DNA of 64,000 nucleotides from Streptosporangium pseudovulgare (GTDB taxonomy: Bacteria; Actinomycetota; Actinomycetes; Streptosporangiales; Streptosporangiaceae). This document shows, one piece after another, positions 17,249-26,492 of this stretch. Within the stretch, counting starts at the first letter, position 1, and each line of letters starts with the position of its first letter. The position numbers and the translations under genes were made by a program. A model generated the notes under the pieces. That model was not told the origin of the DNA, did no database searches, and saw only the letters and a program-made list of their open reading frames with translations. Location of the stretch: assembly GCF_014648055.1 (NCBI RefSeq), contig NZ_BMQJ01000009.1:265745-329744 (forward strand), written 5' to 3'.

Positions 17249-17738
17249 TTGAGGCCGACTGACATCGGCCGACCCCGATAGGATACCCGACCCGCGGAGT
17301 GACTGCGCACTCGTGCAGGTCGGGGCACTCTTTTCTGGGTTTCCCCAGTATGACCGCCCGCACGCCGGGAGTCACGGGAGTTTTCCGGCCCCGCGAGCCG
17401 CGCCCGGACCGGGCTCCCGCCCATCGGCGGGTCCTCCCTGATCACAGGCCAGGCTACCAGCGGCCGGAGGCCGGCGCGAACCGCCCGGCCCCTCCGGATC
17501 GCCGTACGGCGGGCGCCCACCGGGCACCGGTCCGGCACCGCGCGCCCCGGCCGGCCCCACGTCCCGGACACCGATCCGGCACCGCGCCCCTGCCGGCCCC
17601 GCGCCCCCGGGCCCCGGGCCCCGGGCCCCGGGACCGGCGTACGGCGGCATCCGCCCCGCGAGCCGCCGGTCGGTAGGATCCGGCCGTACACGATCAAGGA
17701 ATCCGGCGTGAAGCCGAAGATCCCACCGGGAGGTCATC
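17249..17738. other. Gene-free GC-rich interval
   Basis: No frame here has convincing coding character. It contains a run of four CGGGCCCC units at about 17604-17634 and two related ~47 bp segments sharing CCGGCACCGCGC (near 17530 and 17576). The promoter for tRNA-Met/rpmG should lie in the first 100 bases but no clear boxes are assigned. Confidence 0.4.
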
Positions 17739-18218
17739 GTGATCGACGAGACCGAGCTGCGGCACCTGCGCCGCTGCGTGGAGCTGGCCGCCGAGGCCCT
17801 GGAGGAGGGGGACGAGCCGTTCGGTTCCGTGCTCGTCGCCGCCGACGGCACCGTCCTCGGCGAGGACCACAACCGGGTGGCCTCCGGCGACCACACCCGC
17901 CACCCCGAGTTCGAGCTGGCGCGCTGGGCCGCGGCGAACATGACCCCCGAGGAGCGGGCGGCCGCGACCGTCTACACCTCGGGCGAGCACTGCCCGATGT
18001 GCGCCGCCGCGCACGCCTGGGTCGGCCTGGGCCGCATCGTCTACGTGAGCTCCTCCGAGCAGCTGTCGGCCTGGCTCGCCGAGCTCGGGGTCCCCGCGCC
18101 GCCGGTGCGGACCCTGCCGATCCACGAGATCGCCCCGGGCGTCGTCGTGGAGGGTCCGGTCCCCGCCCTGGCGGAACAGGTACACGACCTCCACCGCCGC
18201 TTCCACTCCTCCCGCTGA
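17739..18218 (+). CDS. Nucleoside/nucleobase deaminase family protein
   Basis: A 159-residue zinc hydrolase of the cytidine deaminase superfamily. The zinc-binding second motif is GEHCPMCAAAHAW (PCxxC type). The first motif is HPEFE rather than the usual HAE, so the zinc His and catalytic Glu are kept with Pro between them. The HPE form occurs in a set of bacterial deaminases acting on small purine or cytosine substrates; the exact substrate is not predictable. GTG start with GGGAGG upstream. It stands in the opposite direction between two conserved tRNA genes, which suggests a local insertion. Confidence 0.85.
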   Translation: MIDETELRHLRRCVELAAEALEEGDEPFGSVLVAADGTVLGEDHNRVASGDHTRHPEFELARWAAANMTPEERAAATVYTSGEHCPMCAAAHAWVGLGRIVYVSSSEQLSAWLAELGVPAPPVRTLPIHEIAPGVVVEGPVPALAEQVHDLHRRFHSSR

Positions 18219-18440
18219 CCCGCTCCTCCCGCCGGCCGCTCGCCCACAGCCCGATATCGTCCATCCGTACGGCGCGGCCGTCCGGGGTCGCGATGGATCG
18301 GTCTCCTCGGCGACGCGGCCGCCGGAGCAGGTCCGCCGGGGGACGGCATGCGGGTCGCGGACCTCTTCATCGGCGGCACGATGCGCCTCCGCGGCGGGAC
18401 CGGCGCACGGGTCTCACAGGATCCCGCCCGAAACGAGAAA

Positions 18441-18471
18441 CGCCCGGCCCCGCGATCTCGCGGTCCGGGCG
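18441..18471 (-). terminator. Hairpin downstream of tRNA-Thr
   Basis: CGCCCGG...CCGGGCG with an inner CCGCGA/TCGCGG stem. On the minus strand it is followed by TTTCTCGTTTCG, a weak U-rich tail. It lies 15 bases past the tRNA 3' end. Confidence 0.7.
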
Positions 18472-18486
18472 ATCTTTCCTGCTGAA

Positions 18487-18562
18487 TGGAGCCCCTTTAC
18501 GGAATCGAACCGTAGACCTTCTCCTTACCATGGAGACGCTCTGCCGACTGAGCTAAAGGGGC
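18487..18562 (-). tRNA. tRNA-Thr (GGU) with encoded CCA
   Basis: Complete cloverleaf on the minus strand: acceptor GCCCCTT/AAGGGGC, anticodon loop ATGGTAA (anticodon GGT), T-arm ACGG-TTCGATT-CCGT region. The terminal CCA is encoded at 18487-18489. It lies in the same direction as tRNA-Met and rpmG, as in the conserved thrT-metT-rpmG order. Confidence 0.95.
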
Positions 18563-18760
18563 CTGTCTGCTTCGCTTTCGCGCTTGCCGACAGGTGTAAC
18601 CATACACGGCTCCGGACCAGGATGCGAAATCAAACGGGAGCCACCGAATCACGGAGGCCCCGGGGTGTCCGTCCTTAAGTGAACGACAAGTAACCCATAA
18701 GCGGATCTCCGCAATCTGGACCGGCGACCCCATCCGGACCGACCGAGGAGAACCCCCACC

Positions 18761-19399
18761 ATGGCCCCCGAACTCCTGGGCTTCCAGCTCACCCACCGCA
18801 CCATGCGGGGCGACACCCGCCGCCTGGCCACGCTGGCGGCGGAGCTGGCCGAAGGCCGCCAGACCGCCGACCCGGCCCGCGCCCGGGCCGTCTCCGAATA
18901 CGTCAGGGCCCTGTGCACGGGCATCCACCACCATCACACGATGGAGGACCGCGCCCTGTGGCCCGTCATCGAGCGGTCCGCCGGGGCCGAGGTGGACCTG
19001 CGCGACCTGAGCGACGACCACTCCGCGCTGGACCCGCTGCTGAACGAGATCGACGGCCAGGCCGTCGCGTTCGCCACGACCCGTGACGCCTCCGCCCTGG
19101 CCTCGTCGCTGACCCGGCTCGCCGACATGCTCGACGAGCACATCGAGGAGGAGGAGCGGCTGCTCTTCCCCGTCATCATGAAGTACGTCTCCGCGGCCGA
19201 CTGGAAGAAGGTCGAGGACGCGGTCCGCAAGGGCACCAAGGCCAGCGTCGAGCTGCCCAAGATCGAGCAGTACGCCCGGCCCGAGGAACTGGCCCGGCTG
19301 CGCAGGCTGGCCGGGCCTGTGCTGTCGGTGCTGCTCGCGCTGTTCCGCGGCGGCCACCGCCGCCGGCAACGGCTGGTCTTCGGCCCCCTCGCCGGGTGA
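18761..19399 (+). CDS. Hemerythrin-like HHE domain protein
   Basis: A 212-residue soluble four-helix protein. Ligand-type motifs in order: QLTHRTMRGD, GIHHHHTMEDRALWPVI, LSDDHSALD, MLDEHIEEEERLLFPVI. These are the His and Glu residues expected for a di-iron HHE site, used for oxygen, NO or redox sensing or iron handling. A C-terminal Arg/Leu-rich tail follows. It stands alone with its own promoter region; its role is inferred only from the fold. Confidence 0.85.
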   Translation: MAPELLGFQLTHRTMRGDTRRLATLAAELAEGRQTADPARARAVSEYVRALCTGIHHHHTMEDRALWPVIERSAGAEVDLRDLSDDHSALDPLLNEIDGQAVAFATTRDASALASSLTRLADMLDEHIEEEERLLFPVIMKYVSAADWKKVEDAVRKGTKASVELPKIEQYARPEELARLRRLAGPVLSVLLALFRGGHRRRQRLVFGPLAG

Positions 19400-19486
19400 A
19401 CCGGGGGAGCCGGGTGAGCCGGGGGCGAAGGGCCGGGAGCCCGGAGCCGAGGACCGGGAACCGGGTGACCGTACCTGCCCGGCCCG

Positions 19487-22400
19487 TCACCCGCCCGGAC
19501 GGATCCCGGGCGAACGGCCGAGGCGGCCCCCGCCCCGGCGGGCCGCCTCGGCCGCCCGGCCGGCCCAGTGCGGGGAGCCGAGCCGCTCGGCGACCCGCTC
19601 CGCCGTGGCGTAGTGGGCGGTCCCGTCCCGGCCCAGCGCCTCGGCGAGGTCGCCCAGGATGTGGGCGACCGGCCCGAGGGTGACCGACCCGCAGTGCAGC
19701 CCGGCAGCCTCGCCGTCCCAGGGCAGCAGCTCCTCGTAGCACCGCTCGGCCGTCGGCCGGTCGCCCAGCGCGACGGCGTTCTCGGCCCGCAGCGCCGTCT
19801 GGATCAGCCAGTAGTAGTCCTTCCTGATCCGCCGGTCCGGCTCCCAGAACGTCCGGGCCTCGTCGAGCCGCCCTTCGGCCACCAGGGCCCGGGTCAGGAT
19901 CTCCGAGGTGTCGGACGGGACGAGGCGGTGCATCGCCATGATCTCCGGGACGTCCTGCGGCAGGCCGCCCGCCAGGCGGGCGACGAAGCGGCCCATGACG
20001 CCCGCGCCGGCCGCGTTGGCGCCGCCGGCCGCCGCCATCCGCTCGGCCGCCGCCGCGTAGGACCGCTCCGCCCCCGCGAAGTCGCCCCCGATCAGCAGGA
20101 GCAGGGTGTCGAGCATCGACAGCACGCTCAGCGCCAGCCCGAGCTGTCCGCCGGTGGAGTGTTCGAGCGCCCGGTCGGCGTGGTGGCGGGCGGCGGCGAG
20201 GTCGCCGCCGCCCAGGCTCACCATGTACAGCGCGTGGTGGCCCTGCATCTCGTAGCCGGGCAGCCCGGCCTCGCCGCCCAGCTCCACCAGCTCCCGGCCC
20301 ACCGCCTCCAGCTCGTCGCGCCGGTGCGGCGTCAGCAGGACGAAGTAGCGGGCGTTGAGCGCCAGGCAGACCAGCTCGGCGCGGCCCAGCCGCCGGGCCA
20401 GCCGCAGCGCCTCGGCGCCGGCCCGCTCGCAGGTGTCGTCGTCGTGCCCCTCCAGTTCGAAGGTGAGGGTGGCGAGCAGCCGGCAGCGGGTCTCGTCGTC
20501 GGTCCCGGCGGGGTCCGCCAGCGCCTCCCGGACCGCCGCGACGAACGCCTCGTCGACCTGCCGGTACGGCTGGATCGACCAGGTCACCGGGGCCTCGTAG
20601 CAGGTCAGCGCCCGGGTCATGCCGGTGCCGAGCCGCCGCGCCGCCTCCATCGCCCGCTCCCGGTTGCCCCGGGCGGCCATCACGTCGCCCTCGTGGGCCT
20701 GGACGCCGACCAGACCGCAGAGCAGGTCGAGCCGCCGGTGGTCGTCGTCGCCTCCGACGAGGTCGAGCGCGCCCCGGTAGAGGAACCCCGCCTCCCGGTA
20801 GGCGTGCATGGCCGCCGCCTTCCTGGCCGCCGCCACCACGTACGGCACGGACCGCCCGGCCGTGCCCGGCGTGGCCGCGGCGAGCGCGTGGTGTCCCAGC
20901 GCCGAGACGTCCCCCGGCCGGATCCGCTCCAGCGCGTCGAAGACCCTGCCGTGCAGCCGGGTACGGCGGATGCGGGGGGTGTCCTCGTAGAGCGTCTCGC
21001 GCACCAGCACGTGGGCGAACCGGACCCGGCCCGGGGCGGGCTCGTCCAGCAGCCCGGTGAGCACGCCGGCCTCCATCCCCTCCAGCAGCGCGTCCTCGTC
21101 GGCGCCCGCCATCGCCAGCAGCACGTCCACGTCCACGTCCCGGCCGATGATCGCCGCGTCCCGCAGCGCGGTCTGGGCCGTGGCGGGCAGCCGGGCGATC
21201 CTGCGCCGGATCAGGTCGCGCACCCCGGGCGGCAGCGCCCTGGCCGCCGCCATCCCGTCCGTGCTGATCAGCCGGGCGGTCTCGGACACGAAGAGGGGGT
21301 TGCCTCCGGTCCGCTCGGCCACCGTACGGGCGATGACCGGGTCCACGTCCAGGCCGGAGCGCTCCCGCAGCAGCCGGGCCACCTCGTCGCCGTCCAGCCC
21401 GCCCAGGTCGAGCCGGTGGGTGTCGTGCCCGGCCAGCGCCGCCCAGGTCGCGCCGAGGTGGTCGGTGGCCTCTGCCGGGCGGTAGGTGGCCAGGAACGTG
21501 ATCCGCGCGGCGGCGGGCCGTACCGCCAGGTGGCGCAGCAGGCCGAGCGTCTCCTCGTCGGCGCGGTGCACGTCCTCCAGGACGACCAGCACGCGGACGT
21601 CTTCCCGTACGGTCCGCGCCAGGTAGTCCTCCACCGCCCTGGCGAGGTGGAACCGGCCCGTGGCCGGGGCGTCGTCGGTCAGCAGCGGCGCGAGCCGCGC
21701 CGCCACGTCGTCGCCGGGGGGCAGCTCCGCGGTCAGGCGGCGCAGGACCTCGCTCCACGCCCACGCGGGCGGCGCCCCGCCGTCGGTCTCCGGGCACTGC
21801 CCGGTGGCGGTCAGCCATCCGCGGTCCGCCAGCCTCCGCGCGAACGCGCCGGCCAGGGCGCTCTTGCCCGCCCCCGCCTCGCCGCCCAGCCAGATCGTGC
21901 TCGGCCCGGGGGTTCCGGCGACGGCTTCCAGGCGGGCGAGCTCCGCCGTACGGCCGACCAGGGCGCCCGGCTCCCCCGGCTCCGGGGCGCGCCGCGCGGC
22001 GGGGGACGGGGCGGGCGCGTCCCGGCGGGGGAAGACGGCCACCCCCCGGCCGCGCGGGGGGACGTCGGAGTCGCGGCGGCGCGGGAGCGCGGCCCGTTCC
22101 CGGGGGCGCAGCGAGTCGGCGTGGCGCAGGATGTCGGCCTCCAGCGCGCGTAGCGCGGGCCCGGGATCGACCCCCAGTTCGTCGGCGAGGGTCGCGCGGG
22201 CCCGGCGCAGCGCGGCCAGCGCGTCGGCCTGCCGTCCGGCCCGGTAGTGCGCCAGCGCGAGCAGCCGGACGGCGTTCTCCCGCAGCGGATGGGCGCGGAC
22301 GTGCCGTTCGAGCTCGATCCCGGCCTCGCGGCCGAGCGCCAGCAACGCCTCGGCCCGGTGCTCCACCGCGACCAGGCGCAGTTCCTCCAGCCGCGCCGCC

Positions 22401-22858
22401 TCCGGTTCGGCCCACCGCTCGTCGGCGAACTCGGCGTAGGCCGGCCCCTGCCACAGGGCCAGTGCCCGGTCCGCGAGGTCGAGCGCCCGGTCCCCGTCGT
22501 CCTCGGCGAGGGCGGCCGCGGCCGACTCGATCAGTCCCGGCAGCAGCCAGGCGTCCACCCGCTCCGGTTCTAGGCGGAGACGGTAGCCCGGCGCGGCGCT
22601 CACCAGGACGGCGGCGGGCGCCCGGGGCGGGCGGTCGGGTTCGAGGGCCCTGCGCAGGTTGGACACGTACACCTGGAGGGCGGCCAGGGCTCTGGGAGGG
22701 GGCTGCCCGCGCCAGAGGTCGTCGATGAAACGATCGGTGGAGACCACGTGCCCGCCCGCGGCGACGAGCCGGGCCACCACGGCTCGCTGCCGGAAGGGCC
22801 CGAGGTCCGCCCGACGACCGTTGATCTCCGCCTGGAGCGGACCGAGAACACGCAACAT
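19487..22858 (-). CDS. SARP-family regulator with BTAD and ATPase domains (AfsR-like)
   Basis: A 1123-residue regulator starting MLRVLGPLQAEINGRR; the frame extends further upstream but that part lacks domain character. Residues 1-95 form an OmpR-like winged helix (RQRAVVARLVAAGGHVVSTD, VYVSNLRRALEPD). Residues 100-245 are the bacterial transcriptional activation domain. An NTPase domain follows, with Walker A GGEAGAGKSAL at about 320-330 and Walker B VLVVLEDVHRAD. The rest is TPR-like helices. No C-terminal LuxR HTH is present. Such proteins often control secondary metabolism, but no biosynthetic cluster adjoins it. Confidence 0.9.
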   Translation of the reverse strand: MLRVLGPLQAEINGRRADLGPFRQRAVVARLVAAGGHVVSTDRFIDDLWRGQPPPRALAALQVYVSNLRRALEPDRPPRAPAAVLVSAAPGYRLRLEPERVDAWLLPGLIESAAAALAEDDGDRALDLADRALALWQGPAYAEFADERWAEPEAARLEELRLVAVEHRAEALLALGREAGIELERHVRAHPLRENAVRLLALAHYRAGRQADALAALRRARATLADELGVDPGPALRALEADILRHADSLRPRERAALPRRRDSDVPPRGRGVAVFPRRDAPAPSPAARRAPEPGEPGALVGRTAELARLEAVAGTPGPSTIWLGGEAGAGKSALAGAFARRLADRGWLTATGQCPETDGGAPPAWAWSEVLRRLTAELPPGDDVAARLAPLLTDDAPATGRFHLARAVEDYLARTVREDVRVLVVLEDVHRADEETLGLLRHLAVRPAAARITFLATYRPAEATDHLGATWAALAGHDTHRLDLGGLDGDEVARLLRERSGLDVDPVIARTVAERTGGNPLFVSETARLISTDGMAAARALPPGVRDLIRRRIARLPATAQTALRDAAIIGRDVDVDVLLAMAGADEDALLEGMEAGVLTGLLDEPAPGRVRFAHVLVRETLYEDTPRIRRTRLHGRVFDALERIRPGDVSALGHHALAAATPGTAGRSVPYVVAAARKAAAMHAYREAGFLYRGALDLVGGDDDHRRLDLLCGLVGVQAHEGDVMAARGNRERAMEAARRLGTGMTRALTCYEAPVTWSIQPYRQVDEAFVAAVREALADPAGTDDETRCRLLATLTFELEGHDDDTCERAGAEALRLARRLGRAELVCLALNARYFVLLTPHRRDELEAVGRELVELGGEAGLPGYEMQGHHALYMVSLGGGDLAAARHHADRALEHSTGGQLGLALSVLSMLDTLLLLIGGDFAGAERSYAAAAERMAAAGGANAAGAGVMGRFVARLAGGLPQDVPEIMAMHRLVPSDTSEILTRALVAEGRLDEARTFWEPDRRIRKDYYWLIQTALRAENAVALGDRPTAERCYEELLPWDGEAAGLHCGSVTLGPVAHILGDLAEALGRDGTAHYATAERVAERLGSPHWAGRAAEAARRGGGRLGRSPGIRPGG

Positions 22859-22967
22859 AGCAGGGGCAGCGTAAGCGGTCCGGATTGCCGATGGATTGAC
22901 GTCGTCCGGCAGCATGATTCCGTACGGCACCGGGATTCGGCCCGGGGATTCGACAGCGAGGAGCGAG

Positions 22968-23279
22968 ATGCCGCACGACCGGCGCGTGGAGACGATCCGG
23001 GCGCTCGACGAGAGCGACCGGCGGCACTGGTACTGGCACGGCGTGGACGGCGACGGCCACGTGTGGCTGTTCGAGGCCGTCATCGACGACGGCGGGGAGT
23101 ACTGGCCGGTCAGGCATGCCGAGCTGGGGTCCGACGGGGTGGCCCGAAGGTACTCGTGGCGGCACATCGAGGACGAGCACGGCTTCCTGGCCGAGGGCCC
23201 GATCTATCCCGACGACTTCGGCCTGAACCAGGTGACCGCCGAGGAGTTCGCCACGCTGTGGGCCGCGCTCGACCGCTGA
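22968..23279 (+). CDS. Conserved-type hypothetical protein, 103 aa
   Basis: The ATG at 22968 (MPHDRRVETIRA) follows GAGGAG. The product is acidic, soluble and aromatic-rich (HWYWHGVDGDGHVWLFEAV, EYWPVRHAEL, WRHIEDEHGF), with a predicted alternation of short strands and helices and no membrane segment. It is divergent from the SARP gene and may share its promoter region. I do not recognise the family. Confidence 0.65.
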   Translation: MPHDRRVETIRALDESDRRHWYWHGVDGDGHVWLFEAVIDDGGEYWPVRHAELGSDGVARRYSWRHIEDEHGFLAEGPIYPDDFGLNQVTAEEFATLWAALDR

Positions 23280-23353
23280 CACGCCGGACGGCGACGGCGG
23301 GAGGCGGGGGCACGGACGAGGAGAACGGACGAGGCGAGCGGAGGCGGGGGACC

Positions 23354-23941
23354 TCACCTCTTCCGGGTGACGACTCCGTTCTCGAAGGTCCGGATCACGG
23401 TCGAGGTGACGCCGTGGCGGGGCAGCTGCCCCTTCTCGGCGGCCTCCCAGCCGGTGTAGACGAGCGCCCAGAGCACCTGCTGGATCCACTCCGCGCCGAG
23501 TTCGGGGTCGAAGACCCCCTCGGCCTGACCGCGTTCGATGAGGCCGATCGTGGTCGGCACCGACGGGTCGGGCTCGAACGGGTCGGGTTCGGAGCAGCCC
23601 GCCTCCTCCAGCACGCGCGGGTCGCCGAACAGGAACGCCAGCCGGTCGCCGACGTCCACCATGGCCGCGATCAGCCTGCGCATGGCCTCCAGCGGCGGCC
23701 CCTGGTCGATCGCCGCCTCCGCCGTCGAACGCTCGACCACCCGGAAGGAGTCGGCGACGGCCGCGTCGACGAGCACCTTGCGGTCGGGGAAGTAGCGGTG
23801 CAGCGTGCTGCGGCCGACCTGGGCGGCCTCGGCGATGTCGGCCAGGGTGGCGCCGCGGTCGCGGGCGAGGACCGAGGCCGCGGCGCCGAGGATGGCGCGG
23901 CGCGTGCGGCTGCGGGTTCCGGACTCCGGGGTGTCGCTCAC
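23354..23941 (-). CDS. TetR-family transcriptional repressor
   Basis: A 195-residue repressor; GTG start at 23941 (VSDTPESGTRSRTRR) chosen because upstream codons run through the operator. The HTH reads TLADIAEAAQVGRSTLHRYFPDRKVLVDAAV. The C-terminal half is the usual helical ligand domain. It is divergent from a two-gene ABC exporter, and the 77 bp between them contain a symmetrical operator, so it most likely represses the exporter and is released by an exporter substrate. Confidence 0.9.
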   Translation of the reverse strand: MSDTPESGTRSRTRRAILGAAASVLARDRGATLADIAEAAQVGRSTLHRYFPDRKVLVDAAVADSFRVVERSTAEAAIDQGPPLEAMRRLIAAMVDVGDRLAFLFGDPRVLEEAGCSEPDPFEPDPSVPTTIGLIERGQAEGVFDPELGAEWIQQVLWALVYTGWEAAEKGQLPRHGVTSTVIRTFENGVVTRKR

Positions 23942-23963
23942 CCGCGAAGAGTAGCACCACGCC

Positions 23964-24014
23964 CCATAACGAGATATCGGTGCTTGTTTTTGAGACACCG
24001 AAGTCTCATTATGG
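23964..24014. promoter_or_regulatory. TetR operator overlapping ABC exporter promoter
   Basis: Left arm CCATAACGAGATATCGGTG (23964-23982) and right arm CACCGAAGTCTCATTATGG (23996-24014) are inverted copies matching at 16 of 19 positions. Between and within them are TTGTTT (23984) and CATTAT (24007) separated by 17 bp, acceptable -35 and -10 boxes. This would place transcription start at or next to the ATG at 24019, i.e. a leaderless mRNA. Confidence 0.65.
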
Positions 24015-24018
24015 AGCG

Positions 24019-25011
24019 ATGACATCCTTCGCAGTCGTCGCCGAGGGGTTGCGCAAGCGCTACGGCGACGCCGACGCCCTCGACGGATTCGACCTGACCG
24101 TGCCGGAGGGCACGGTGTACGGCCTGCTCGGGCCGAACGGCGCCGGGAAGACCACGGCCGTCCGGATCCTGACCACGCTGCTGCGCCCCGACGAGGGCCG
24201 CGCCGTCGTCGCCGGGTTCGACGTGGTCACGCAGCCCGACCGGGTACGGCACGCCATCGGCCTCGCCGGGCAGCAGCCGACCGTGGACGAGATCCTCACC
24301 GGCCGGGAGAACCTGGAGATGTGGGGGCGGCTCCGCCACCTCGGCGCGGCCGCCGCCCGCCGCCGGGCCGGGGAACTGCTGGAGCGGTTCGGACTGGCCG
24401 AGGCGGCCGGGAAGCGGGTCAGGCACTACTCCGGCGGCATGCGCCGCCGCCTCGACCTGGCCGCCGCCTTCGTCCTGGCCCCGCGCGTGCTGTTCCTCGA
24501 CGAGCCCACCACCGGCCTGGACCCGCGCAACCGCAACGAGGTGTGGCAGACCGTACGCGGCCTGGCCGAGGCGGGCAGCACGGTGCTGATGACCACGCAG
24601 TACCTGTTCGAGGCCGACCGGCTCGCCCATCGGATCGCGGTGGTCGACGCGGGCCGGGTGATCGCCGAGGACACCCCCGAGCGGCTCAAGTCCGCGGTCG
24701 GCGGCGACCACGTCGACCTGGTCCTGCGCCACGCCGCCGACCTGGCCGAGGCCGCGCGCGTCCTGGCCGGGGCCGCCGGCGCCGAACCGGTGGCCGACCA
24801 CGACACCCGGCGCCTGACCGTCCCCGTCCGCGACCGGATCGGCGCCCTGACACGGATCATGCGGGAGCTGCAGGAGCGCGGCGTCGAGGTGGAGGACGTC
24901 ACCCTGCGCCGCCCGACGCTGGACGAGGTGTTCCTCAGCATCACCGGTGCCAACAGCACCAATGGCACCAACGGCGTCACCGCCGTCACCGGAGAGGGGA
25001 CCGCGGCATGA
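24019..25011 (+). CDS. ABC exporter ATP-binding subunit (DrrA-like)
   Basis: A 330-residue ATPase with Walker A GPNGAGKTT, signature YSGGMRRRLDLA, Walker B VLFLDEPTTGLD, and H-loop replaced by Gln (MTTQYLFEAD), as commonly seen in DrrA-type drug exporters. The C-terminal ~90 residues form the extra domain of this subfamily and end in an Asn/Thr/Gly tail. Only a very short gap separates GGAG from the ATG, which fits leaderless translation. It overlaps the permease start by four bases. Confidence 0.92.
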   Translation: MTSFAVVAEGLRKRYGDADALDGFDLTVPEGTVYGLLGPNGAGKTTAVRILTTLLRPDEGRAVVAGFDVVTQPDRVRHAIGLAGQQPTVDEILTGRENLEMWGRLRHLGAAAARRRAGELLERFGLAEAAGKRVRHYSGGMRRRLDLAAAFVLAPRVLFLDEPTTGLDPRNRNEVWQTVRGLAEAGSTVLMTTQYLFEADRLAHRIAVVDAGRVIAEDTPERLKSAVGGDHVDLVLRHAADLAEAARVLAGAAGAEPVADHDTRRLTVPVRDRIGALTRIMRELQERGVEVEDVTLRRPTLDEVFLSITGANSTNGTNGVTAVTGEGTAA

Positions 25012-25838
25012 CCGCCCTCCCCCTCACCCCCGCCCTCCCCCGCACGCGCCGCGAGCGGCTGCGCTGGACGCTGGCCGACGGGTGGACGATCGCCCGGAGC
25101 AACCTCGTCCACTGGACGCGCAACCCCGCCGCCGTCCTCAACGCGCTGCTGTACCCGATCGTGATGGTGCTGCTGTTCGGCTACGTCTTCGGCAGCGCGA
25201 TGAACGTCGCCGGGGGCGGCGACTACCGGGAGTTCCTGATGCCCGGGATGTACGCCCAGTCGATGACCATGGGCGTGATGACCACCATGATCATCATCGC
25301 CACCGGCTCCGCCCGCGGCGTCACCGACCGGTTCCGCTCGATGCCGATCTCCCAGGCCGCGGTGGTGCTGGGCCGCTCCTTCGCCGACATGGTCAACTCC
25401 GTGCTGGAGCTGGCCGTCCTGCTCGCCTGCGGCCTGGTGGTCGGCTGGGGCTGGCACCGGGGCGCGGGCGCCGCCCTGGCCGCCGTCGGCCTGCTGCTCC
25501 TGTTGCGCTTCGCGCTCATCTGGGTCGGCATCTACGTCGGGCTGGCGCTCACCCCCGAGTCGGCGAGCGCGGCCTGGATGCCGCTGCTGCCGATCACCAT
25601 GCTCGCCGACACCTTCGTCTCCCCCGCCCTGATGCCCGGCTGGATGAGGGTGATCGCCGAATGGAACCCGCTGTCGGCCACGGTGGCCGCCTGCCGGGAG
25701 CTGTTCGGCAACCCGGGCTGGGGCGGCGACTCCTGGGCCGCCCAGCACGCGCTGTGGCTGGCGATCGGCTGGCCGGCGCTGATCACGCTGGTCTTCCTGC
25801 CGCTGTCGGCACGCCGCTACCGGCGGCTGAACCGCTGA
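25008..25838 (+). CDS. ABC-2 type exporter permease (DrrB-like)
   Basis: A 276-residue membrane protein with six hydrophobic segments (for example NALLYPIVMVLLFGYVFGSA and LVLLLCGLVVGW-like stretches) and the ABC-2 pattern RNPAAVLNALLYPI, followed by RFRSMPISQAAVVLGR. Start codon overlaps the ATPase stop as ATGA, so the two are translationally coupled. With the ATPase it should form a homodimeric-type drug or lipid exporter controlled by the divergent TetR protein. Confidence 0.92.
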   Translation: MTALPLTPALPRTRRERLRWTLADGWTIARSNLVHWTRNPAAVLNALLYPIVMVLLFGYVFGSAMNVAGGGDYREFLMPGMYAQSMTMGVMTTMIIIATGSARGVTDRFRSMPISQAAVVLGRSFADMVNSVLELAVLLACGLVVGWGWHRGAGAALAAVGLLLLLRFALIWVGIYVGLALTPESASAAWMPLLPITMLADTFVSPALMPGWMRVIAEWNPLSATVAACRELFGNPGWGGDSWAAQHALWLAIGWPALITLVFLPLSARRYRRLNR

Positions 25839-25918
25839 TCCCCCGCCCCGGCGGCCCGAGGACGTCGCCGGGGCCGACGCCGCGGTCCCGCGCGGGGAGG
25901 GGCATAGCCTGTCCTCCC

Positions 25919-26455
25919 GTGAGCATCGAGGTGATCTACGACGAGCGTCTCCGCGCCGTCCCGGCCGACCGGGAAGCCTACGCCGCCATGGTCGACGGGA
26001 TGAAGGCGGACCTGGCGCGGCTGGACGCGGAGGGGGCGGCCGATCCGGCCGAGGTGTTCCGGCTGCTGCGGCGCGTCGGTTTCGGCCTGGTCGTCCTCGG
26101 CGAGTACGGCGAGGCCGTCTCCCACCTGGAGCGCGCGCTGCTCCTGGCGGGAGAGAGTCCCGCCGCGCTGACGGCCGTACGGATCAATCTCGCCGACGCC
26201 CACCGTTACGCGGACGACCTCGTCCGTGCCGAGCCGCTCTACCTGGAGGCGCTCGCGACCGCCCCGCCGGACATGCGCGACTTCGCCCTCCAGCACCTGG
26301 CCAAGCACCGCATCGACCAGAACCGCCTGGACGAGGCGGAGTCCCTGCTCCGCGAGACGCTGGAACTGCGCGAGGCCAAAGGGGACCCGGAGCTGATCGC
26401 GTCGACGGAACGCGCCCTCGCCCACTGCCGCCGCCGCACCGAGAGCCCGGACTGA
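25919..26455 (+). CDS. Tetratricopeptide-repeat protein
   Basis: A 178-residue soluble protein made of TPR-like helix pairs: GFGLVVLGEYGEAVSHLERALLL, INLADAHRYADDLVRAEPLYLEAL, HRIDQNRLDEAESLLRETLELRE. GTG start at 25919 is preferred over upstream frames that overlap the permease. TPRs mediate protein contacts; no partner is suggested by context except the ABC genes 80 bp upstream in the same direction. A terminator directly follows the gene. Confidence 0.75.
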   Translation: MSIEVIYDERLRAVPADREAYAAMVDGMKADLARLDAEGAADPAEVFRLLRRVGFGLVVLGEYGEAVSHLERALLLAGESPAALTAVRINLADAHRYADDLVRAEPLYLEALATAPPDMRDFALQHLAKHRIDQNRLDEAESLLRETLELREAKGDPELIASTERALAHCRRRTESPD

Positions 26456-26492
26456 GACCTCCGGACGGCGTTCACGTCCGCTCGGAGGTCTC
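26454..26492 (+). terminator. Hairpin overlapping the TPR gene stop codon
   Basis: GAGACCTCCG (26454-26463) pairs with CGGAGGTCTC (26483-26492); GGACG/CGTCC forms an inner stem. A TCGTTCG tail follows. It closes the ABC-TPR transcription unit. Confidence 0.75.

Noticed and set aside
19176..23960. A 1594-codon minus frame spanning several genes
   Set aside because: Crosses gene borders and an opposite-strand gene; Arg/Gly/Pro low complexity typical of GC-rich shadow frames.
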